DNA from: CAYOZN01 sp964408455 | Lineage (GTDB): Bacteria > Planctomycetota > Phycisphaerae > UBA1845 > UTPLA1 | Reading direction: 5' to 3' | DNA: 64,000 nt | Assembly (NCBI GenBank): GCA_964408455.1 | Contig: CAYOZN010000002.1 | Coordinates: forward strand, 62,001-126,000 | Shown: in pieces, positions 8,518-16,344 of the stretch | Layout: every line of letters begins with the position of its first letter | How positions within the stretch are numbered: the stretch's first letter is position 1 | Made by a program: the position numbers and the translations under genes | Notes under the pieces: model-generated | Database searches by the model: none | Told to the model about the DNA's origin: nothing | The model's input: only the letters and a program-made list of their open reading frames with translations

Positions 8518-8531
8518 AACAAGCGCTCGTT
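8518..8531. promoter_or_regulatory. Candidate TetR-family operator
   Basis: A 14-base imperfect dyad, AACAAGCGCTCGTT, lies just upstream of and touching the ribosome site of the TetR-type gene. The outer bases (CT...TTTG) extend the symmetry partly. Its AAC...GTT arms resemble sites of acyl-CoA-responsive TetR regulators such as PaaR. Autoregulation, and control of paaA just downstream, are inferred from position only. Confidence 0.4.
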
Positions 8532-8542
8532 TGGAGCTTTCC

Positions 8543-9130
8543 GTGCCCGTTGCACTCGTCTCAACCAAGGAACAGATTCACCAGACCGCATGTCGCCTTT
8601 TTCGCGAACGCGGCTTTCATGCCACCAGCGTCCGCGACATTGCCGAGGCCGTCGGCATCCAGGGCGGCAGCCTGTATTCCCACTACGAGGGCAAGGACGA
8701 GTTGCTCTGGGACATCGTCAACGAGTCGGCGGACCGCTTCTTTGCCGCCATCCGCCCGGTCATCGATTCACCGCTGGGCATCCTTCAGAAGCTCCGCCGC
8801 GCGGTCATCGCCCACGTCGAGGTAATTGCGGGCGATCTGAATGCCGCGGCGGTGTACACAGTCGAATGGCGCCACCTGTCCGCGGAGCGGCGGGCCGCCG
8901 TCACGCGGATGCGCGACGAATACGAGCGCCTCTTTCGCGATCTGGTATCCGAAGGCATTCGCGAGCGGTATCTGGACGCAAGCGATGCCGCCACGGCGTC
9001 ACTCTTTATTCTTTCGACGCTGAACTCGCTGTATATCTGGTACAAGCCCGATGGCCGCATGACGCCCGAGGACGTGGGCCGCATGCTCGCCGACTACATT
9101 TTTGACGGACTCAAACGCAGGACCGCCTGA
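8543..9130 (+). CDS. TetR/AcrR-family transcriptional regulator
   Basis: The GTG start at 8543 is preferred because GGAG lies six bases upstream; a TTG at 8531 would bury that site. The product is 195 residues. The N-terminal helix-turn-helix reads FRERGFHATSVRDIAEAVGIQGGSLYSHYEGKDELL, split by the turn typical of TetR proteins, and the rest is an all-helical ligand domain. It ends 17 bases before paaA on the same strand, so it is the obvious candidate regulator of phenylacetate degradation, as PaaR is elsewhere. The effector is then probably phenylacetyl-CoA, but that is inference. Confidence 0.88.
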   Translation: MPVALVSTKEQIHQTACRLFRERGFHATSVRDIAEAVGIQGGSLYSHYEGKDELLWDIVNESADRFFAAIRPVIDSPLGILQKLRRAVIAHVEVIAGDLNAAAVYTVEWRHLSAERRAAVTRMRDEYERLFRDLVSEGIRERYLDASDAATASLFILSTLNSLYIWYKPDGRMTPEDVGRMLADYIFDGLKRRTA

Positions 9131-9147
9131 TACGCGGAGGTGCTTAG

Positions 9148-10146
9148 ATGGTTGCCCGCGCCCACGAACCCATCGGTAACGACAAGCCCGGCGATCCCGG
9201 CTACGACGATCGCCTTGCCGCCTTCGAGGCCCGCGTGGCCCGCGGCGACAAGGTCGAGCCCGGCGACTGGATGCCGAATGATTATCGCCAGCAGCTCATC
9301 CGGCTCATTCACGTCCACGCCAACAGCGAGATCTGCGGCGCCCTGCCCGAGGGCACCTGGATCACACACGCACCCAGCCTGAAACGCAAGATGGCGCTGG
9401 TCGCCAAGGTGCAGGACGAAGTGGGCCACGGCCAGCTTCTCTATCGCGCCGCCGAAACGCTGGGCAAGAGCCGCGAAGAGATGATCGAAGAGCTGATCAG
9501 CGGCAAGGCGAAGTATTCGAACGTGTTTCACTATCCCGCCGAGACATGGGCCGACGTGTGCGTGATCGCCTGGCTGATCGACGCCGCCGCGATCGTCAAT
9601 CAGAAGATGATGGCCGACGGCAGCTACGGCCCATATGGCCGCGCGCTGAAGCGCATCTGCTACGAAGAGGCCTTTCACCTGACGCACGGCTACGACATGT
9701 GCATCTCGATGGCCACCGGCACCAAGGTGCAGCGCGACATGCTTCAGGATGCCGTCAACCGCTGGTGGAAGCCGATCATGATGTTCCACGGCCCCGCCGA
9801 CAAGGAGAGCAAGCACACCGAGCAACTCATGAAGTGGCGCATCAAGCTCAAGACCAACGACGAGCAGCGGCAGGAATTCCTGAAGAAGTACCTGCCCAAG
9901 CTGTTCAATCTCGGCCTGACGGTGCCCGCCGAGTGGGACCTCCACTTCGATGAGGCCTCGAAGACATGGAAGTACAACGAGCCCGACTGGGATGAATTTA
10001 TCAGTGTCGTCCGCGGCAACGGCCCGGTCAGTGCGAAGCGGCTTGAGACGCGCCGCCTCTCGCACGAGCAGGGCCGATGGGTGCGCGAGGCGCTGGCGGC
10101 CGCCGCGGAAGGGCGGCGCGTGCCGATGCCGGTAGGGGTCAATTGA
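9148..10146 (+). CDS. paaA: 1,2-phenylacetyl-CoA epoxidase, catalytic subunit A
   Basis: This 332-residue protein has the two di-iron helices of PaaA: VQDEVGHG with E91 and H94, and CYEEAFHLTHG with E173 and H177. The N-terminal stretch around NDYRQQLIRLIHVHANSEI also matches the family. PaaA inserts one oxygen atom of O2 into the ring of phenylacetyl-CoA, forming the 1,2-epoxide, the committing step of aerobic hybrid phenylacetate catabolism. A GGAGG ribosome site precedes the ATG. It is followed on the same strand by paaB, paaC and paaD. Confidence 0.93.
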   Translation: MVARAHEPIGNDKPGDPGYDDRLAAFEARVARGDKVEPGDWMPNDYRQQLIRLIHVHANSEICGALPEGTWITHAPSLKRKMALVAKVQDEVGHGQLLYRAAETLGKSREEMIEELISGKAKYSNVFHYPAETWADVCVIAWLIDAAAIVNQKMMADGSYGPYGRALKRICYEEAFHLTHGYDMCISMATGTKVQRDMLQDAVNRWWKPIMMFHGPADKESKHTEQLMKWRIKLKTNDEQRQEFLKKYLPKLFNLGLTVPAEWDLHFDEASKTWKYNEPDWDEFISVVRGNGPVSAKRLETRRLSHEQGRWVREALAAAAEGRRVPMPVGVN

Positions 10147-10187
10147 ATGCACAATGCTGAATGCTGAATGCTAAATGGTGAATGCGG
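10146..10187. repeat. 7-bp microsatellite-like repeat between paaA and paaB
   Basis: Six consecutive imperfect heptamers (AATGCAC, AATGCTG, AATGCTG, AATGCTA, AATGGTG, AATGCGG) begin at the last base of the paaA stop codon. The remaining ~60 bases to paaB carry no other recognisable signal. This puts an unusually long 99-base spacer between two subunit genes. Confidence 0.7.
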
Positions 10188-10245
10188 GATACAAGTGCAG
10201 TGTGGCAATAGCGTAGCGAGGTGTTTGTAACCAGCAGGTTAATGC

Positions 10246-10545
10246 ATGAGTGACGACGGAACGGTATTCGAGGTGTTTCACCAGCAGTCGCGCGGCGATC
10301 CGCACGTGCACGTGGGATCGGTGCACGCGTCCGACGCCGACATGGCCATTCTCCTCGCCAAGGAACAGTTCGCCCGCCGCCAGGCCTGCGTGAATATCTG
10401 GGTCGTCCCCGCTGATGCCATCACGGCGACACCGTACGAGGACGCCGACATCTTCGAGCACGGCACGGACAAGAGTTATCGCGAGGCATTCGGCTACGAA
10501 ACGACGAAACGGGCAAAGGCCGTCGGCGACAGCGCCGAGATCTGA
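10246..10545 (+). CDS. paaB: 1,2-phenylacetyl-CoA epoxidase subunit B
   Basis: A 99-residue protein matching the small PaaB subunit: FEVFHQQSRGDPHVHVGSVHASD at the N-terminus, then AILLAKEQFARRQACVNIWVVP, and a C-terminal segment around ADIFEHGTDKSYREAFGY. PaaB has no catalytic centre; it bridges PaaA-PaaC heterodimers and is needed for assembly of the active epoxidase. Position between paaA and paaC is the canonical order. Confidence 0.92.
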   Translation: MSDDGTVFEVFHQQSRGDPHVHVGSVHASDADMAILLAKEQFARRQACVNIWVVPADAITATPYEDADIFEHGTDKSYREAFGYETTKRAKAVGDSAEI

Positions 10546-10622
10546 ACAGGCCGGAGAATGCCCGCGGCGTGCGGAACGAAGATATCGCGAAGATCATAAT
10601 TGGCGGCAGTTGAGGTTCAGTC

Positions 10623-11495
10623 GTGACAGAGTCAAGCCAGTCGAGTGCTTACAGCCCACAGTCCTTGCCGAGGGCATTGCGCCCGGCAGTCATCGACCTG
10701 CTCTATCGCCTCGCCGACGACAACCTCATCATCGGCCACCGTAATTCCGAATGGACCGGTATTGGCCCCATCCTCGAGGAGGACATCGCCTTCTCCTCCA
10801 TGTCCCAGGATCAGATGGGCCACGCCCACGTGATGTACAACATGCTTCACGATTTGGGCGAGGCGGATGCCGACACGCTGGTCTATACGCGCGCCGCGCC
10901 CGAATTCCGCTGCTGTGCCCTCGTCAGCCTCGACGTCTTCGACGACCCTGGCCCGCAGCCGGATGGCAGCCTGTGCAACAATCCCACCCGCGACCGGCTG
11001 GTCGCCACCGGCGACTGGAGCCTGTCGTTCGTGCGCCAGTTCTTCTTTGCCGAGGCCAGCGCGATGCGCATGCGTTCACTCGAAATCAGCCGCTACGAGC
11101 CCCTGGCGCATGTCGCGCGAAAGGTCCGTGGCGAACTCAAGTACCACACGCTTCACGGCCGGACGCTTTTCGCGAAGTTCGGCCGGGCCGGCGGCGAGGG
11201 CCGCGATCGCATTCAGCGCGCCACCACGCGGCTGTTTCCCTATGCCCTCGGCATTTTCGAACCGACGCCGTCCGACGCCATCCTCGCGCAGCATGGCATC
11301 TGCATGCCCGAGGCCGAGCTCTGCGCCAAATGGCAGTCGGAGATCAATACCCTGGCGAGCGAAGCAGGGTTCACCCTGCCGGTCGGCGCACGCCCCGTTT
11401 GCGGCGGCCGGTCCGGCAAACACCCCGACGATCTCGCCGCCGCCCTGGATGACCTTCAGAAAGTCGCCCGCCTGTCGCCGGGCGCAAAATGGTAA
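10623..11495 (+). CDS. paaC: 1,2-phenylacetyl-CoA epoxidase, structural subunit C
   Basis: Starts with GTG at 10623 and encodes 290 residues. The sequence IGHRNSEWTGIGPILEEDIAFSSMSQDQMGHA is the PaaC ferritin-like core, and LKYHTLHGRTLFAKFGR is the second conserved helix. PaaC is the non-catalytic partner that pairs with PaaA in the epoxidase complex. The length (usually about 250) is a little extended at the N-terminus. It overlaps the longest possible paaD frame by a few bases. Confidence 0.92.
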   Translation: MTESSQSSAYSPQSLPRALRPAVIDLLYRLADDNLIIGHRNSEWTGIGPILEEDIAFSSMSQDQMGHAHVMYNMLHDLGEADADTLVYTRAAPEFRCCALVSLDVFDDPGPQPDGSLCNNPTRDRLVATGDWSLSFVRQFFFAEASAMRMRSLEISRYEPLAHVARKVRGELKYHTLHGRTLFAKFGRAGGEGRDRIQRATTRLFPYALGIFEPTPSDAILAQHGICMPEAELCAKWQSEINTLASEAGFTLPVGARPVCGGRSGKHPDDLAAALDDLQKVARLSPGAKW

Positions 11496-11504
11496 TCGTG
11501 TGGC

Positions 11505-11523
11505 ACCGGCTAATAGCCGGTGA
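11505..11523. repeat. Dispersed palindrome in the paaC-paaD junction
   Basis: CACCGGCT, a 3-base loop and AGCCGGTG form a perfect 8-bp hairpin preceded by GTGG. It is the same element type as 539-557 and 50962-50984. It falls inside the longest possible paaD frame, and for that reason a paaD start downstream of the repeat is favoured. Confidence 0.75.
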
Positions 11524-11527
11524 ATCG

Positions 11528-12064
11528 ATGAATTCGCGGTCAACGCCGCTCGTACATGCCGCCATGAACTCGACCGTCCCAACCTCGTCCGCAATTGACC
11601 GCATCTGGCAGGCAGTTGCGACGGTCACCGACCCGGAAATCCCCGTCCTCTCCGTCGTCGACCTCGGCATCATCCCCGACGTCTGGATTGCCGATGGCCG
11701 CGTCACGGTGCAGATGTGCCCGACGTTCGCCGGTTGCCCGGCCCTCGACCTGATGCGTGACAACATCCGCGCCGCCGTGCAGGCCGCCGGCTTTCCCGAC
11801 GTCACGGTGCAGATCGTCTTCGATCCGCCCTGGTCCAGCGATCGCATCAGCGAGGAAGGCCGCCGCAGGCTGAAGGAATTCGGCCTCGCCCCGCCGGCGA
11901 AGTGCGGCAGCAGCCTCACGGAAGACCTGATCCGCCGCACGAGCTGTCCGTACTGCGATTCGACGGACACGATCATGGAATCGATCTTCGGCCCCACGCT
12001 CTGCCGGGCGATCCACTACTGCAACGCCTGCCGGCAGTCCTTCGAGCAGTTCAAACCCGTCTGA
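11528..12064 (+). CDS. paaD: Phenylacetyl-CoA epoxidase maturation protein PaaD
   Basis: PaaD-type protein with an N-terminal MIP18/DUF59 domain (VTDPEIPVLSVVDLGIIPDV, MCPTFAGCPALDLM) and a C-terminal cysteine cluster, SCPYC...HYCNAC, typical of PaaD but absent from plain SufT-like proteins. It is needed for epoxidase activity, probably in iron-sulfur or di-iron centre assembly. Start choice: ATG at 11489 would include the palindrome as the peptide VWHRLIAGE; ATG at 11528 (chosen, 178 aa) or 11564 avoid it. No paaE reductase gene follows, which is unusual for this operon. Confidence 0.9.
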   Translation: MNSRSTPLVHAAMNSTVPTSSAIDRIWQAVATVTDPEIPVLSVVDLGIIPDVWIADGRVTVQMCPTFAGCPALDLMRDNIRAAVQAAGFPDVTVQIVFDPPWSSDRISEEGRRRLKEFGLAPPAKCGSSLTEDLIRRTSCPYCDSTDTIMESIFGPTLCRAIHYCNACRQSFEQFKPV

Positions 12065-12206
12065 CGCGCCGGCCTGTTATTGGCGCGAGCCTTTCCCGCC
12101 CACAAAATCTCCCGTTGATCGGTGGCTCGGCGCCGGGCCGGAAAATTTTTCGCGCAAGCGCGCAGCCGCCACCGTGGCTGACGCGCTCCATCTGGCGATT
12201 CAGACA

Positions 12207-12539
12207 ATGAACTACTACGAAATCTGGTGCAATCTCAAAGACACCCACGCCGACATGGAATTTGCCCGCAACGTCGAGGCCTATCTCGGCATGCTGCGCG
12301 ACGAGGGCCGGATCGAGGGCTATCGCCTCACGCGTCGCAAGCTCGGCTTCGGCCCGCCCGAGCTGGGGGAGTTCCACATCCAGATCCAGGTGCGCGACCT
12401 GGCACAGCTTGATGAAAGTTTCGGTGCCGCGGCCACCCGCACCGGCGAATCGGAGCGGGTGCATGCCAGGGTGTATTCGATGGTGACGGATTTCCGCTCG
12501 GCGCTCTACCGCGATTTTCCCGATGCCGAGCGCCGCTGA
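12207..12539 (+). CDS. Small protein resembling the DUF6614 family
   Basis: 110 residues from ATG 12207. The start MNYYEIWCNLKDTHADMEF and the core EGYRLTRRKLGFGPPELGEF recall a small conserved family of unknown function that I believe is DUF6614; that name is from memory and uncertain. The protein alternates strands and helices like a dimeric ferredoxin-like alpha/beta barrel. It lies about 140 bases after paaD on the same strand, so it may be a fifth member of the operon. A GTG start at 12174 is possible but adds non-conserved residues. No catalytic residues can be named. Confidence 0.7.
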   Translation: MNYYEIWCNLKDTHADMEFARNVEAYLGMLRDEGRIEGYRLTRRKLGFGPPELGEFHIQIQVRDLAQLDESFGAAATRTGESERVHARVYSMVTDFRSALYRDFPDAERR

Positions 12540-12564
12540 GACGGAATAGGTTGCGGCGCCACAC

Positions 12565-13191
12565 TCAGATCCGAGGGATGCGTCGAAGGCACTCCTGCAC
12601 GTCGGGTAGCGGCCTCTGCCAGAACCACGATACGTCTATGGCGCACCCGCCCAACATCGGAGACGCGTACAAGCCCGACATCATTTCCGCGACGCGTGTT
12701 CCGGCCGGCCTGTCCACCAGCAGCCTTTGCTGCATCAGATCGATGATCCAGTATTCAGGCACGCCGCCGCTCGCATAGGCGTCGCGCTTCTCGCCCATGT
12801 CGTAATCCCGAGTAGCCGGCGACAGCACCTCGATGACCAGATCGGCGGGGCCCTCCAGCGACACTTCGCCCAGTCGGTGCAAGTTTTCAGTCTTGACGAA
12901 GATGAGATCGGGTTCGAATCGCCGCTCGTCTTCCAGGATCATCGGTGTGCGGGAACCGAGAATCTTGCCAAGCTGTTCCCGCTGGCATATTCCACGTAGC
13001 AGCGATCCAGCGAACCAGAACAACTCCTCGTGCAGGACGTTCGCTGGTGAATGCATGATCAGGACCCCATCGAGCAGCTCCAGCCGCGTATCCTCGTCGG
13101 CAATTCGCTCATAATCGGCCACGCTTGCGCCGTAACGCCGCACAATATACTCACCGCTCATCATTTCCGTCAGTTGTGAAGGGCGGGGCAC
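12565..13191 (-). CDS. Uma2-family (DUF820) putative endonuclease
   Basis: 208 residues with the Uma2 fold: DYERIADEDTRLELLDGVLIMHSP, FEPDLIFVKTEN with the metal-binding Asp, DLVIEVLSPATRDYDMGEK with the Glu, then GVPEYWIID. These match the PD-(D/E)xK nuclease core, and the family is abundant in planctomycetes and cyanobacteria. The biological role is not established. An internal start at MMSGEY would shorten the N-terminus by nine residues. It converges with the paa unit and is divergent from hppD. Confidence 0.85.
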   Translation of the reverse strand: MPRPSQLTEMMSGEYIVRRYGASVADYERIADEDTRLELLDGVLIMHSPANVLHEELFWFAGSLLRGICQREQLGKILGSRTPMILEDERRFEPDLIFVKTENLHRLGEVSLEGPADLVIEVLSPATRDYDMGEKRDAYASGGVPEYWIIDLMQQRLLVDRPAGTRVAEMMSGLYASPMLGGCAIDVSWFWQRPLPDVQECLRRIPRI

Positions 13192-13266
13192 GGCTGCAGC
13201 CTCCCGAGGGTCCTCAGTTCTCCATTATTCTATCGCCTTCCGTCCGCGTGCTCCAAGTTGGATTGG

Positions 13267-13275
13267 TGATATACT
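13267..13275 (+). promoter_or_regulatory. Extended -10 promoter element upstream of hppD
   Basis: TGATATACT fits the extended -10 consensus TGnTATAAT with one mismatch, about 70 bases before the hppD start. No good -35 box lies at the right distance, which is normal for extended -10 promoters. Read by eye only. Confidence 0.4.
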
Positions 13276-13345
13276 GTTAGAGACTCGCACGACGCTGGCG
13301 GACAAGCACCAAAAGGCCGCCGGCAGCTGCGAATGGAGCACCAAC

Positions 13346-14479
13346 ATGAGCACCGCGACCCACAAGCAGCCCTCCGCTGCGCCGGCCCCCGCCCAGGACT
13401 TCCTCCCCCTCGAGGCCATCGACCACGTCGAGTTCTACGTCGGCAATGCCTTCCAGGCGGCCCACTTCTATCGCCACATGTTCGGCTTCAACATCACCGC
13501 CTACCGCGGGCTGGAGACCGGTGACCGCGACAAGTCGAGTTATGTCATCGAGCAGGGGCAGATTCGCTTCGTGCTCACCACCGCCCTCGGCCCCGATCAC
13601 GAAGTCGCACGTCACTGCCAGCTCCACGGCGACGGCGTCAAGGCGATCGGCTTTCGCGTCAAGGATGTCGACGCGTCCATCAAGGCGGTCAAGTCCCGCG
13701 GGGCGACGGTCGTTCAGCCGCCCACGTTGCACGAGGATGCGCACGGCAAGCTCAAAGTCGCAAGCATCCGCACCTACGGCGAGACCATTCATCGCTTTGT
13801 CGAGCGATCGGATTATCGCGGCACTTTCGCACCGGGCTTTGTCGAGAAGTGCATCGACGCTCCCAGCAAGGTCGGCCTCGCCGCGGTCGATCACATCGTC
13901 GGCAACGTCGAGCTGGGCGCGATGAACCACTGGGCCGGCTTCTATGCCAACGTGCTCGGCTTCGCGCAGCTGCTGCACTTCACCGACGACGACATCAGCA
14001 CCGACTACAGCGCCCTCATGTCCAAGGTCATGCAGAATGGCACCGGCAAGATCAAGTTCCCACTCAATGAGCCGGCCGAGGGCAAGAAGAAGAGCCAGAT
14101 CGAGGAGTATCTCGATTTCTATCGCGGTCCCGGCGTGCAGCACATCGCCATGAACACGGCCGACATCTGCCAGACGGTGCGGGCACTGCGGGATAATGGC
14201 GTGCGCTTCCTCCGCGTGCCCGATACCTACTACGAGGCGCTCGCCGAACGTATCGGCAAGATCGACGAAGACTACAAAGTGCTTCAGGAGCTCGGCGTGC
14301 TGGTTGATCGCGACGAGGATGGCTACCTGCTGCAGATTTTTACGCAGCCGGTCGAGGACCGTCCCACAGTCTTCTTCGAGATTATCGAGCGTCACGGCAG
14401 CCGCGGCTTCGGCATCGGGAATTTCAAGGCGCTGTTCGTGAGCATCGAGGAAGAGCAGCGGCGGCGCGGCACGCTGTAA
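13346..14479 (+). CDS. hppD: 4-hydroxyphenylpyruvate dioxygenase
   Basis: 377 residues, normal family length. The protein is a tandem vicinal-oxygen-chelate fold; the C-terminal half carries the three iron ligands H183 (AAVDHIVGN), H266 (GVQHIAMN) and E345 (VFFEIIERHG). The C-terminal gating helix contains GFGIGNFKALFVSIE, diagnostic of the enzyme. It converts 4-hydroxyphenylpyruvate, O2 and Fe(II) to homogentisate and CO2, the second step of tyrosine breakdown. The next enzyme, hmgA, lies 3 kb downstream on the same strand. Confidence 0.95.
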   Translation: MSTATHKQPSAAPAPAQDFLPLEAIDHVEFYVGNAFQAAHFYRHMFGFNITAYRGLETGDRDKSSYVIEQGQIRFVLTTALGPDHEVARHCQLHGDGVKAIGFRVKDVDASIKAVKSRGATVVQPPTLHEDAHGKLKVASIRTYGETIHRFVERSDYRGTFAPGFVEKCIDAPSKVGLAAVDHIVGNVELGAMNHWAGFYANVLGFAQLLHFTDDDISTDYSALMSKVMQNGTGKIKFPLNEPAEGKKKSQIEEYLDFYRGPGVQHIAMNTADICQTVRALRDNGVRFLRVPDTYYEALAERIGKIDEDYKVLQELGVLVDRDEDGYLLQIFTQPVEDRPTVFFEIIERHGSRGFGIGNFKALFVSIEEEQRRRGTL

Positions 14480-14674
14480 TTCGCCGAGATTCCGGTGCAG
14501 TCGTTCGCCTGACGGGATATACTCCTATACGCCCTCGGTTCTCTGCTTTCTGGTGAGGGCGTCGTGTCATTACACGCCAGCAAGCGTAGGGGGTGCGAAC
14601 CGTCTTTTCGGCGGCGCAACGGCATGCCGTGACGTTTCCACGTGTACCTGTCGTGGCGCCGTATGGTGCCAGCC

Positions 14675-16330
14675 ATGTCTCTTTTCCAGCGTCGCGTGAC
14701 GCATGCCGGCCGGTTTCTTCTGCTCATCGTCGTGTTCAGCGTGGTTTTGGGGACATGGGGCCCGAAAAATGCCGCGGCCCAATCGACCTTCTACGTCGAC
14801 GACGATGCACCCGGCGATCCTTCTCCGGGTGATCCCGCGTCTGGCGATCCCGCTGAAAATGGGTCGACGGAGCATCCATTTGATGCAATTCAGGAAGCCA
14901 TCCTGGCCTGTGCGAATGGCGACACTGTCGTCGTGCTGGATGGAGAGTATCGCGGCGACGGCAACCGCGATCTCGATTTCGGCGGCCGATTGATCACCTT
15001 GCGCAGCCAGAATGGCCCGGACGATTGCACAATTAATTGCGAAGGAAACGCACGCGCATTCTATTTCCACAATGGCGAGACTTCGGATGCCGTCGTTTCG
15101 GGCTTCACGATTCGATCCGGTCATGCTGGCGGCCCCCTTTCGCCGAACTGGTACGGCGGTGGCATATACTCCGTCGACACCAGCGTGCTGATCGAGAACT
15201 GCGTTATTACGGAGTGCACGGCTGAGATGGACGGTGGTGGGCTTTACTTTGCAGGAGGTGCCTCCGTCATTCGCAACTGCACCATTCGCAATAACGAGGC
15301 TCACCAAGCCGGAGGGGGTATCCGCGCCGTCAATGCCTCCCTGACGATCGATGGCTGTGACATCCTGAACAATAGAACCGGAGCCGGGGGCGGCGACGGA
15401 GCCGGTGTGTCCTGCGACGGTGCTGCCGCAGTCTTGCGCGGCTGCAACATTTCGGACAACAGCGCAGGTTTCGGTCGAGCCGCCGGCGTGTTTCTGGGCG
15501 GCGGTGGCGAGTTAATCGAATGCGTCGTTCATTCGAATTCGTGCGCGGACAGCGACGAAGGAGGCATCGGATCGCGCGGCGATGTGACGCTGGATCGGTG
15601 CATCATTACGGAGAATTGGGCGATCGATGGAGCCGGCATTTTTCATCAGGGAGGCACGTTGACCGTCGTGAACTGCATCATCGCGCGCAATCGCGGACTT
15701 AACTTCTATGACGATGCGTCCGGTGCTGCGATTCAATTCAGCGGCCCGGTCGTCGTGATCAACTCCACGATCATGGACAACGGGACCGAAGCGCATGTAG
15801 GCCCCTCGGGAATCAGCCAGTTTGAAGGCGCTGGAGCGAACCTGACCATCGTCAACAGCATCGTGTGGGATTTGGAATCAGTCGCCATCCCGGAAGGCGC
15901 CTCGATTGAGTATTCGGCTGTGATGGGCGGATGGGAAGGCGACGGGAATATCGACGCCGATCCGCAGTTTGTAGATGCAGCCGGAGGCGATTATCACCTG
16001 ATCGATGATTCGCCGTGCATTAACTCGGGATCGAACGACGTCGAAGGCCTCCCTGCGGAGGATCTTGACGGTAATGATCGAATTCAGGCTCAGCGCGTGG
16101 ACATGGGCGCGTTCGAATCTGCGATTGAGCCCCCGGCCGGCAACTCGAACGACAACGGCAATTCGAACGACAACGGCAATTCGAACAACAACACGAACGG
16201 CGATTCAAGCCCCCCAATCCTGGACGGCAAATTCGCGACACTTTGTGGTATCGGCATCTGCGCGGCGACCTGTGGCGTTGCAGGTTTGCTGTGCGTGACG
16301 AGACGGCTGCTCGGGAAGTTGACGCGGTAG
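14675..16330 (+). CDS. Secreted right-handed beta-helix protein with C-terminal anchor
   Basis: From the ATG at 14675 it encodes 551 residues. A signal peptide (RRVTHAGRFLLLIVVFSVVLG, then NAAAQ) leads into a FYVDDDAPGD segment. A beta-helix of pectate-lyase or choice-of-anchor type follows, seen as repeated CxI-xNN-xAxxGGGI turns such as NCTIRNNEAHQAGGGI. The end carries three NSNDNG repeats, then a hydrophobic segment with LCGIGICAATCG and a basic tail RRLLGKLTR. That end looks like a sortase- or exosortase-like anchoring tag. It is probably a surface polysaccharide-binding or lyase-like protein; catalytic residues cannot be assigned. GTG 14642 or ATG 14663 are alternative starts. Confidence 0.8.
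   Translation: MSLFQRRVTHAGRFLLLIVVFSVVLGTWGPKNAAAQSTFYVDDDAPGDPSPGDPASGDPAENGSTEHPFDAIQEAILACANGDTVVVLDGEYRGDGNRDLDFGGRLITLRSQNGPDDCTINCEGNARAFYFHNGETSDAVVSGFTIRSGHAGGPLSPNWYGGGIYSVDTSVLIENCVITECTAEMDGGGLYFAGGASVIRNCTIRNNEAHQAGGGIRAVNASLTIDGCDILNNRTGAGGGDGAGVSCDGAAAVLRGCNISDNSAGFGRAAGVFLGGGGELIECVVHSNSCADSDEGGIGSRGDVTLDRCIITENWAIDGAGIFHQGGTLTVVNCIIARNRGLNFYDDASGAAIQFSGPVVVINSTIMDNGTEAHVGPSGISQFEGAGANLTIVNSIVWDLESVAIPEGASIEYSAVMGGWEGDGNIDADPQFVDAAGGDYHLIDDSPCINSGSNDVEGLPAEDLDGNDRIQAQRVDMGAFESAIEPPAGNSNDNGNSNDNGNSNNNTNGDSSPPILDGKFATLCGIGICAATCGVAGLLCVTRRLLGKLTR
16142..16195. repeat. 18-bp tandem repeat encoding the NSNDNG linker
   Basis: Three consecutive 18-bp units (AATTCGAACGACAACGGC type) lie inside the beta-helix gene and encode the Asn-rich spacer before its C-terminal anchor. 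The third copy has diverged. Confidence 0.8.
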
Positions 16331-16344
16331 CGGGGCTACCACGC

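Noticed and set aside
9094..10152. 352-codon minus-strand frame opposite paaA
   Set aside because: Long antisense frames are expected in this GC-rich DNA; paaA has intact di-iron motifs.
16326..16340. Terminator at the end of the beta-helix gene (GGTAGC-GGG-GCTACC)
   Set aside because: The stem is only 6 bp, overlaps the stop codon, and no T tract follows on either strand.
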